64,000 nucleotides of DNA from Symsagittifera roscoffensis (lineage: Eukaryota; Xenacoelomorpha; Acoela; Convolutidae): positions 63,153,253 through 63,217,252 of the forward strand of contig NC_087062.1 in the NCBI RefSeq assembly GCF_963678635.1, read 5' to 3'. Below, in pieces: positions 54,801-64,000 of this stretch (position 1 is its first letter; each line of letters starts with the position of its first letter). Under the pieces are notes generated by a model. It was given only the letters and a program-made list of their open reading frames with translations, ran no database searches and was not told the origin of the DNA. The position numbers and the translations under genes are program-made.

Positions 54801-55542
54801 TAGTATTCTTGACCATTGAAACAATGGTTATAGGGCCTGTTTTTCTTAGCCTCAGATGTGACATAAGTAAGCGACTGTTACATAGTGTTTTTATGGCGCT
54901 CCTGGGTGTTTTACGACATCAATACTACGGGATCAAACTCATTTGAGCTACTTGCCCTTTCTAGAGAACCGGTGGTACGGTTCAACTGGAACGTGTCCAC
55001 CTTCTGGTTTTACCGTGATAGCTTTTTCAATTAATTTGTGAGAATTTATCGGTGCGTTTTCTGATACGAGGTATAGCTAACCGAGTATGGGGGCCTACTT
55101 AAGAACAAAAAATGGGTAAAAGACAAATAGCGAAACAAAAACCGGAAAAAGAATAGAAATAGGAAGAAAAAACCATAAAAAACTAAAATAGGACAGTGAT
55201 TTTGACTTCCAGATTAGGTGGATCAGACCTTCATTTTAATTAAAAGTATACTCATAATGTTTTTTAATAAGACCGATCGTTTCGATCAAACAGCAAGTAC
55301 TTAGGTGGTGCCCGAATTCGGGGCATTGAAAGGGTTTTCAGATAGTCTTGCAGCCTTGGAGGACCACTGGAGGACCACTGGTAAAAAGGGAAATACGCCA
55401 CTGGGAAGAGACTACCACTAGTGTGACCAGAACAGAGCGAAAGCAAGAAGAGACCACTGGGGTGTGCTGTTTCGTCAAACAGGTATCGTTAAATCCTTTT
55501 TAAACTATAGAAAAAAATATATAATAGTGAATAGCAATTTTG

Positions 55543-55890
55543 GGATACGAAATTAAGTGTCCTAACACTTGAGTTCCGGAGGTGGTACTGAGATAGTGGA
55601 TTAAGGATACCAACACTTGATTTCCAATAGTGGGGAAACGCTACACGAGGTCCGGAGGTGATACTGGGTGGTGATTTAAGTATCTCATCAACACTTAAGT
55701 TCCAGTAGTGGCGGAACTGTACTCGAGTTCTTGAGGTAGTCTTGAGATAGTGAATTAAGGGTCCCAAAACTTGAATCATGGGTTAGTAAATTGAGGGACC
55801 CAACATATGAGTCCTGGGATAGTAGATTAGGTGTCCTCACACCACTCCTGAGTTAGTAAATTAAATGTCCCAACAGTTAGTCTAGGGAAG
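55543..55890 (+). repeat. Short degenerate repeats within array unit 1
   Basis: Motifs CAACACTTGAGTTCC, GATAGTGGATTAAG and GTAAATTAAATGTCCCAAC recur every 33-76 bases. The same block is present at 60345-60685 and 63240-63575, and is almost entirely deleted from the unit at 57169-59057, where TATATATATAAGTTAGTAAA bridges the gap. Confidence 0.7.
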
Positions 55891-56100
55891 ATAGACAAAG
55901 GGACAATACCGGTGGAATAGGCAGAAAAGAGGTCGTAATTAGCTCGGGAAGTGAATAAAATTTAGGAAAAATAAGTTTTAATTCGGACTGAAATATATAT
56001 TAGACTGGAATTATTTCAAATATTTTAGACTACATAGAGAATGATAGCTTCTTCTAACTTGTTGACGTTTTACGTTAAGCAACCGTACATAGCCGGAATT

Positions 56101-57175
56101 GTAAATTGAAAAAAACTGTGAATAAGGATCATGAAGAGAACAAGGGTGTCGTTACTGGAAAAGAGAGGAGCAGAAGACTGAAGAAAAGCTCAATAGAAAA
56201 AAGGATTGTGCGCCCATAACTGAAGTTGATCTTGAGACGTCGCAACAGAGCACAGGTGAAGTGGAAAAAATTACAATGAAATCGGCACCAATGCCGAATG
56301 TAGAAGAACAAGGAACAAAGACAATTGAGTTCTCGCCAAAAGGCAATGGAAATGAAGTCACTGACAACACACCGGCGACAATAAAAGATGATTCACAAAC
56401 AAAGAAGACATCCATCACGGAGAGATTTGCAGCCATGGTCGGGATGAAACCAAGAGATAAGGAAGAAGCAACAACAACAACCGACAAAAGCAAGACATTT
56501 GGAACGGTTTCCGCAATAACAACGGAGGCTGGCCAATAAAAGGAACAGGGAACAGCGGGTAACCAACTGAGGCATTTAGCGGAATCTAAAGCACCACTAG
56601 TTGAGCTGGGAGTTGATGCTAAAATTAGAACAGACGTACAAAAAACTAAAGTGTAGTTAGGAGGACCGCCAAGAAATGAGGAAGGAGTTCCAACATAACA
56701 AAAATGAAAAACTTGACAACTACTTAACCTTAGCGAGGGCATCTGAAGTAAAGCTACAACAGATGGCTGAAAGAGTGGAGACGACTGCCATGGAACGGGA
56801 AAATTTTATCAAGAAGGATACGGAGGAAATGAAAAGGCTGTATGAAACCGTAAACCAAAATTTATGGAATCTAGAGACGAGAATGGAAACCATGAGCAGA
56901 TACCAAGCGGAGAGTTCGTGTGCCTTACAAACCAAATTGGATGCGCTCTTGAGAAACTCTATCACTTGACAGAAAACGGTATCAGAAAAATCGGAGAAGC
57001 AACCAGGCACAAGGGTGGACTTTGTGGAACCTCAACGCAAGTAGCAAGATTCTTTGAGATTCTGTTGAAGCACTTTGGATCTGGATTGAAAGGACACCAA
57101 GCTATGATGAGATTTGAAAAAAGGAGACAGAGGGATGACGAATCGATTGATCGTTTTCTGGATGATCTGTGATAG
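56101..57175 (+). pseudogene. Gag-like remnant, array copy 1
   Basis: Broken coding sequence in three frames. Frame one (56261-56539) has APMPNVEEQGTKTIEFSPK and ITERFAAMVGMKPRDKEE. Frame two (56676-56969) is a coiled-coil-like EKLDNYLTLARASEVKLQ...LWNLETRMETM segment. Frame three (56864-57172) ends MMRFEKRRQRDDESIDRFL-DDL. The last motif resembles Gag proteins of Ty3/gypsy-like LTR retrotransposons, where FLDDLE is normally followed by more protein. Here a TGA follows at once, marking the unit junction. No protease or RT is present. Confidence 0.55.
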
Positions 57176-58019
57176 CTTTTTCAATTAACTTGTGAGAATT
57201 TATCGGTGCGTTTTCTGATACGAGGCTTAGCTAACCAAATATGGGGGTCTATTTAAGAACAAAAAATAGGTAAAAGACAAATTGCAAAACAAAAACCGGA
57301 AAAAGAATAGAAATAGGAAGAAAAAACTATAAAAAACTAAAATAGGACAGTGATTTTGACTTCCAAATTAGGTGGATCAGACCTTCATATTAATTAAAAG
57401 TATGCTCATAATGTTTTTTAAAAAAACCGATCGTTTCGATCGAACAGCAAGTACTTAGGAGGTGCCCAAAATCGGGGCGTTGAAAGGGTTTTCAGATAGT
57501 CTTGCAACCTTGGAGGACCACTGGGAGACTTTACTGGAAGAGATGACGTAGGACTGGGATCCGGGAAACAGGAAAAACGACTGGGATCTGGGAAACAGGA
57601 AAAGACGCCACTGGGAAGAGACTACCACTAGTGTGACCAGAACAGAGTAAAAGCAATTAGGGACCACTGGGGTGTGCTGTTTCGTCAAACAGGTATCGTT
57701 AAATCCTTTTATACTATAGCAAAATATATATATAATAGTGAATAAGCTATTATATATATAAGTTAGTAAAATAAGTGTCCCAACAGTTAGTCTAGGGAAG
57801 ATAGACAAAGGAAAAATACCGGTGGAATATGCAGAAAAGGAGTCACAATTAGCTCGGGAAGTGAATAAAAATTAGGAAAAATAAGTTTTAATTCGGACTG
57901 AAATCTATATTAGACTGGAATTTTGTCAAATATTTTAGACTACATAGAGAATGATAGCTTCTTCTAACTCGTTGACGTTTTACGTTAAGCAACCGTACAT
58001 AGCCGGAATTGTAAATAGA

Positions 58020-59065
58020 AAAAAAACAGTGAATAAGGATCATGAAGAGAACAAGAGTGTCGTTACTGGAAAAGAGAGGAGCAGACGACTGAAGAAAAGC
58101 TCAACAGAAAAAAGGATTGTGGGCCCATAACTGAAGTTGATCTTAAGACGTCGCAGCAGAGCACAGATGAAGTGGAAAGAAATACAAGGGAATCGGCACC
58201 AATGCCGAATGTAGAAGAACAAGGAACAAAGACGATTGAGTTCTCGCCAAAAGGCAATGGAAATAAAGTCACTGACAAAACACCGGCGACAATAAAAGAT
58301 GATTTACAAAAAAAGAAGACATCCATCACGGAGAGATTTGCAGCCATGGTCGGGATGAAACCAAGAGATAAGGAAGAAGCAACAACAGCAACCGACAAAA
58401 GCAAGACATTTGGAACGGTTTCCGCGATAACAACGGAGGCTGGCCAAGAGAAGGAGCAGGTAACAGCGGGTAACCCAGTGAGTCATTTAGCGGAATCTAA
58501 AGCACCACTAGTTGAGCTGGGAATTGATGCTAAAGTTAGAACAGACGTACAAAAAACTAAAGTGTGGTTAGGAGGACCGCCAAGAAATGAGGAAGGAGTT
58601 CCGACATAATAAAAATGAAAAGCTTGACAACTATTTCACTTTAGCGAGGGCAACTGAAGAAAAGCTACAATAGATGGCTGAAAAAGTGGAGACGACTGGC
58701 AAGGAACGGGAAAATTTTATCAAGAAGGATACGGAGGAAATGAAAAGGCTGTATGAAACCGTAAACCAAAAGTTATGGAATCTAGAGACGAGAATGGACA
58801 CCATGAGCAGAGACCAAGCGGAGAGTTTGTGTGCCTTACAGTCCAAATTGGATGCGCTCTTTAGAAACTCTATCACTCGACAGAAAACGGTATCAGAAAA
58901 ATTGGAGAAGCAAGCAGGCACAAGGGTGGACTTTGTGGAACCTTGAGATTCTGTTGAAGCGCTTTGGATCTGGATTGAAAGGACACCAAGCTATGATGAG
59001 ATTTGAAAAAAGGAGACAGAGGGATGACGAATCGATTGATAGTTTTCTGGATGATCTGTGATAGC
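58020..59065 (+). pseudogene. Gag-like remnant, array copy 2
   Basis: The best-preserved N-terminal frame. Its APMPNVEEQ...GVPT section is open through the positions where copies 1 and 3 have stops (after AGQ and after KTKV/KTKE). A TAG within the coiled-coil frame (EEKLQ-stop-MAEKVE) is private to this copy. It lacks the GTSTQVARFF stretch of copy 1 before the ESIDSFLDDL end. Confidence 0.55.
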
Positions 59066-59594
59066 TTTTTCAATTAACTTGTGAGAATTTATTGGTGCGT
59101 TTTCTGATACGAGCTTAGCTAACCGAGTATGGAGGACTACTTAAGAACAAAAAATGGGTAAAAGACAAATTGCGAAACAAAAACCGGAAAAAGACTAGAA
59201 ATAGGAAAAAAAACATAAAAGCTAAAATCGGACAGTGATTTTGACTTCCAATTTAGGTGGATCAGACCTTCATATTAATTAAAAGTATACTCATAATGTT
59301 TTTTAATAAGACCGATCGTTTCGATCAATCAGCAAGTACTAAGGAGGTGCCCGAATTTGGGGCGTTGAAAGGGTTTTCAGATAGTCGTGCAACCTTGGAG
59401 GACCACTGGGAGACTTTACTGGAAGAGGTGACGTAGGACTGGGATCTGGGAAACAGGAAAAAGGACGCCACTGGGAAGAGACTGCCACTAGTGTGACCAG
59501 AACAGAGCAAAAGCAAGAAGGGGCCACTGGGGTGTGCTGTTTCGTCAAACAGGTATCGTTAAATCCTTTTTAAACTATAGAAACAATATATAAT

Positions 59595-60330
59595 AGTGAA
59601 TGAGCGGCAACCCATAGTTTTGAGAAATATTTTTACTTCAGCAGAGCTTGGAAACAGTTTCTGGGGATTTTCTCCTGTGAGGGATAGCACCCATCCCGCT
59701 TAAGGTATTTTTCGGCCTAAGTGGGGGGGGGGGCTAGATAGCGGAAGGTTAGAAGGGGGGCTGGTTAAGATAGAGGTTGGTGGTTGGAAATTGTAAAAAG
59801 GGGAGTTTCATTACAGTAACCATACAATCGATACCGTTGAGTACAGTAGATTAATTTGAGTCTGGAATAATCAGGATAAAGACTCAGAACAACAGTCGCA
59901 ATGCGAAGGTACCCGATAGTAAGCTCGAAATAAGGTAAGTGATTTGGCCTGATTGGATGGGGGATCGGAACTGGACATTTTTTGGAGACCCAGAAGATAA
60001 ACACCCCATAATAACGTTAGAAGAGGAAGGAAAAACGCGTGACAGTCGGATACCAGACATTTTTTTTTTGAAAGACGGACTTTGTCGACTTTGAATTTTG
60101 GATATATAATTTTTTTTTGCTTTTTTAGTTCTTATTGTTTTTGTAACAGATTTTAAAATTTTACCGAGAAGTTTTCAACAAGAAATGGTGCATTTGCAAC
60201 CATAACAAGGCTTAAGATCCAGCTGCAATTCAACTTGCCTTGGATTAGGGAACGTCAGGAAAATTTGGGGAAACTCAATTATTTTTTGGTGAGAAAATTG
60301 GGTTTGGGGGCATTTCACACAAGTTCCTGA
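59595..60330 (+). repeat. Long-unit-specific segment with G tract and hairpins
   Basis: Present here and at about 62486-63230 but absent from the two shorter units. It starts GCGGCAACCCATAGTTTTGA and contains a possible CCCGCTTA/TAAGTGGG stem running into a G tract (11 G at 59723-59733; 17 G at 62610-62626). No gene or known RNA was recognised in it. Confidence 0.6.
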
Positions 60331-60904
60331 AGCAATTTTGGGATACGAAATTAAGTGTCCTAACACTTGAGTTCCGGAGATGGTACTGAGATTGTGGATT
60401 AAGGATACCAACAATTGATTTCCAATAGTGGGGAAACGCTACACGAGGTCCGGAGGTGATACTGGGTGGTGATTTAAGTATCTCATCAACACTTAAGTTC
60501 CAGTAGTGGCGGAACTGTACTCGAGTTCTTGAGGTAGTCTTGAGATAGTGAATTAAGGGTCCCAACACTTGAATCATGGGTTAGTAAACTGAGGGACCCA
60601 ACATTTGAGTCCTGGGATAATAGATTAGGTGTCCTCACACCACTCCTGAGTTAGTAAATTAAATGTCCCAACAGTTAGTCTAGGGAAGATAGACAAAGGG
60701 ACAATGCCGGTGGAATACGCAGAAAAGGAGTCATAATTAGCTCGGGAAGTGAAAAAAAAAGGAAAAATAAGTTTTAATTCGGACTGAAATATATAATAGT
60801 CTGGAATTATTTCAAATATTTTAGACTACATAGAGAATGATAGCTTCTTCTAACTTGTTGACGTTTTACGTTAAGCAACCGTACATAGCCGGAATTGTAA
60901 ATAG

Positions 60905-61950
60905 AAAAAAAATTGTGAATAAGGATCATGAAGAGAACAAGAGTGTCGTTACTGGAAAAGAGAGGAGCAGACGACTGAAGAAAAGCTCAACAGAAAAAAG
61001 GATTGTGGGCCCATAACTGAAGTTGATCTTGAGACGTCGCAGCAGAGCACAGATGAAGTGGAAAGAAATACAATGGAATTGGCACCAATGCCGAATGTAG
61101 AAGAACAAGGAACAAAGACGATTGAGTTCTCGCCAAAAGGCAATGGAAATAAAGTCACTGACAAAACACCGGCGACAATAAAAGATGATTTACAAAAAAA
61201 GAAGACATCCATCGCGGAGAGATTTGCAGCCATGGTCGGGATGAAACCAAGAGATAAGGAAGAAGCAACAACAGCAACCGACAAAAGCAAGACATTTGGA
61301 ACGGTTTCCGCGATAACAACGGAGGCTGGCCAATAGAAGGAGCAGGGAACAGCGGGTAACCCAGTGAGGCATTTAGCGGAATCTAAAGCACCACTAGTTG
61401 AGCTGGGAATTGATGCTAAAGTTAGAACAGACGTACAAAAAACTAAAGAGTAGTTAGGAGGACCGCCAAGAAATGAGGAAGGAGTTCCGACATAATAAAA
61501 ATGAAAAACTTGACAACTATTTTACCTTAGCGAGGGCAACTGAAGAAAAGCTACAACAGATGGCTGAAAAAGTGGAGACGACTGGCAAGGAATGGAAAAA
61601 TTTTATCAAGAAGGATACGGAGAAAATGAAAAGGCTGTATGAAACCGTAAACCAAAAGTTATGGAATCTAGAGACGAGAATGGACACCATGAGCAGAGAC
61701 CAAGCGGAGAGTTTGTGTGCCTTACAATCCAAATTGGATGCGCTCTTTAGAAACTCTATCACTCGACAGAAAACGGTATCAGAAAAATCGGAGAAGCAAG
61801 CAGGCACAAGGGTGGACTTTGTGGAACCTTGAGATTATGTTGAAGCGCTTTGGATCTGGATTGAAAGGACACCAAGCTATGATGAGATTTGAAAAAAGGA
61901 GACAGAGGGATGACGAATCGATTGATAGTTTTCTGGATGATCTGTGATAG
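60905..61950 (+). pseudogene. Gag-like remnant, array copy 3
   Basis: Same three-frame layout as copies 1 and 2. The coiled-coil frame is intact from an ATG at 61473 through VDFVEP at 61832 (119 codons), overlapping the end of the preceding frame. The terminal MMRFEKRRQRDDESIDSF motif is in a third frame. Stops follow AGQ and KTKE in the first frame. Confidence 0.55.
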
Positions 61951-63794
61951 CTTTTTCAATTAACTTGTGAGAATTTATCGGTGAGTTTTCTGATACGAGG
62001 CTTAGCTAACCGAGTATGGAGGCCTACTTAAGAACAAAAAATGGTTAAAAGACAAATTGCGAAACAAAAACCGGAAAAAGACTAGAAATAGGAAAAAAAC
62101 ATAAAAGCTAAAATCGGACAGTGATTTTGACTTCCAAATTAGGTGGATCAGACCTTCATATTAATTAAAAGTATACTCATAATGTTTTTTAATAAGACCG
62201 ATCGTTTCGATCAATCAGCAAGTACTTAGGAGGTGCCCGATTTTGGGGCGTTGAAAGGGTTTTCAGATAGTCTTGCAACCTTGGAGGACCACTGGGAGAC
62301 TTTACTGGAAGAGGTGACGTAGGACTGGGATCTGGGAAACAGGAAAAAGGACGCCACTGGGAAGAGACTGCCACTAGTGTGACCAGAACAGAGCAAAAGC
62401 AAGAAGGGGCCAATGGGGTGTGCTGTTTCGTCAAACAGGTATCGTTAAATCCTTTTTAAACTATAGAAAAAAATATATAATAGTGAATAAGCGGCAACCC
62501 ATAGTTTTGAGAAATATTTTTACTTCAGCAGAGCTTGGAAACAGGTTCTGGGGATTTTCTCCTGTGAAGGATAGCACCCATCCCGCTTAAGGTATTTTTC
62601 GGCCTAAGTGGGGGGGGGGGGGGGGGTGGGCTAGATAGGGGAAGGTTAGAAGGGGGGCTGGTTAAGATAGAGGTTGGTGGTTGGAAATTGTAAAAAGGGG
62701 GGTTTCATTACAGTAACCATACAATCGATACCGTTGAGTACAGTAGATTAATTTGAGTCTGGAATAATCAGGATAAAGACTCAGAACAACAGTCGCAATG
62801 CGAAGGTACCCAATAGTAAGCTCCAAATAAGGTAAGTGATTTGGCCGGATTGGATGGGAGATCGGAACTGGACATTTTTTGGAGACCCAGAAGATAAACA
62901 CCCCATAATAACGTTAGAAGAGGAAGGAAAAACGCGTGACAGTCAGATACCAGACATTTTTTTTTGAAAGATGGATTTTGTCGACTTTGAATTTTGGATA
63001 TATAATTTTTTTTTGCTTTTTTAGTTCTTATTGTTTTTGTAACAGATTTTAAAATTTTACCGAGAAGTTTTCAACAAGAAATGGTGCATTTGCAACCATA
63101 ACAAGGCTTAAGATCTAGCTGCAATTCAACTTGCCTTGGATTAGGGAACGTCAGGAAAATTTGGGGAAACTCAATTATTTTTTGGTGAGAAAATTGGGTT
63201 TGGGGGCATTTCACACAAGTTCCTGAAGCAATTTTGGGATACGAAATTAAGTGTCCTAACTGAGATGGAGGTGGTACTGAGATTGTGGATTAAGGATACC
63301 AACACTTGATTTCCAATAGTGGGGAAACGCTACACGAGGTCCGGAGGTGATACTGGGTGGTGATTTAAGTATCTCATCAACACTTAAGTTCCAGTAGTGG
63401 CGGAACTGTACTCGAGTTCTTGAGGTAGTCTTGAGATAACGAATTAAGGGTCCCAACACTTGAATCATGGGTTAGTAAACTGAGGGACCCAACATTTGAG
63501 TCCTGGGATAGTAGATTAGGTGTCCTCACACCACTCCTGAGTTAGTAAATTAAATGTCCCAGCAGTTAGTCTAGGGAAGATAGACAAAGGGACAATGCCG
63601 GTGGAATACGCAGAAAAGGAGTCACAATTAGCTCGGGAAGTGAAAAAAAAAGGAAAAATAAGTTTTCATTCGGACTGAAATATACAATAGTCTGGAATTA
63701 TTTCAAATATTTTAGACTACATAGAGAATGATAGCTTCTTCTAACTTGTTGACGTTTTACGTTAAGCAACCGTATATAGCCGGAAATATAAAGA

Positions 63795-64000
63795 GAAAAA
63801 ACTGTGATTAAGGATCATGAAGAGAACAAGAGTGTCGTTACTGGAAGAGAGAGGAGCAGACGACTGAAGAAAAGCTCAATAGAAAAAAGGATTGCGCGCC
63901 CATAACTGAAGTTGATCTTGAGACGTCGCAACAGAGCACAGATGAAAAGGAAAGAAGGACAATGAAATCGGCACCAATGCCGAATGTAGAAGAACAAGGA
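63795..64000 (+). pseudogene. Gag-like remnant, array copy 4 (cut by window end)
   Basis: Only the start of the block is present, to MPNVEEQG. The array clearly continues beyond 64000. Confidence 0.5.

Larger units (their letters stand above)
55016..64000 (+). repeat. Tandem array of Gag-derived units (1.9-2.9 kb)
   Basis: The junction motif GTGATAGCTTTTTCAATTAA starts units at 55016, 57169, 59058 and 61944, i.e. unit lengths of 2153, 1889 and 2886 bases. The array continues beyond the window. Each complete unit has in order: a leader with GACCGATCGTTTCGATC, a GGACCACTGG-rich stretch, a block of short degenerate repeats, a GAATGATAGCTTCTTCTAAC segment and a Gag-like broken frame ending in FLDDL. 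The first unit begins abruptly and lacks the block (about 0.7 kb) present at 59595-60330; the second lacks that block and most of the short repeats. Similarity between units is very high. Confidence 0.9.

Noticed and set aside
55306-55323. Retroviral-type primer binding site (TGGTGCCCGAATTCGGGG)
   Set aside because: Only the first unit has the leading TGG; the other three read AGG and differ inside, and no LTR end was found next to it.
56152-56742. 196-codon minus-strand frame and similar hydrophobic frames across the array
   Set aside because: They are complementary-strand shadows of the Gag-like coding sequence and recur with it in every unit.
59595-60330. A structured RNA gene (snRNA, spliced leader or 5S-like) in the long-unit-specific segment
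   Set aside because: Compared by eye with snRNA, SL and 5S signatures; no matching core sequence or Sm-type site was found.

Overview
The window is AT-rich, intron-bearing animal DNA. It contains three spliced host genes and a very large load of dispersed and tandem repeats. A metazoan source is indicated by canonical GT-AG introns, a cytosolic Cu/Zn superoxide dismutase, an L2-like and a CR1-like LINE, tRNA-derived SINE-like elements and a GPCR-like membrane protein. I cannot name the species. An invertebrate is a reasonable inference only.

Layout. From 0 to 11.9 kb there is no convincing gene, only SINE-like copies, a recent 216-bp tandem duplication, one copy of an inverted-repeat MITE family (two more lie further on) and several dispersed repeat families. 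From 11.9 to 13.2 kb the minus strand carries a four-exon gene for a multi-pass membrane protein that resembles the first three helices of a secretin/cAMP-type GPCR. From 13.2 to 30 kb the DNA is repeats: an 85-bp degenerate satellite, the other two MITE copies, a long inverted repeat, two intact SINE-like copies and a 22-bp-armed perfect palindrome.

From 30.1 to 35.1 kb the minus strand carries a two-exon Cu/Zn SOD gene. Its 4.6-kb intron is occupied by an antisense, nearly full-length L2-like LINE. From 37.8 to 43.5 kb the plus strand carries a four-exon gene, reconstructed here by phase-consistent splicing. It encodes about 971 residues with an SxIP EB1-binding motif, an RVxF-type PP1 motif and an array of 13 QT (7 TQT) motifs typical of multivalent dynein light chain LC8 ligands. 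Its 3' end, plus downstream satellite-like DNA, is tandemly duplicated as 2.53-kb units at under about 1 % divergence. The second copy is 5'-truncated.

From 49.3 to 53.9 kb lies a frame-broken CR1-like LINE. From 55.0 kb to the end a tandem array of 1.9-2.9-kb units is built around a broken Gag-like reading frame and runs off the window edge.

The host genes are not functionally linked. The main themes are an unusual candidate cytoskeletal hub protein undergoing structural change at its 3' end, and repeats amplifying locally by tandem duplication as well as by transposition.
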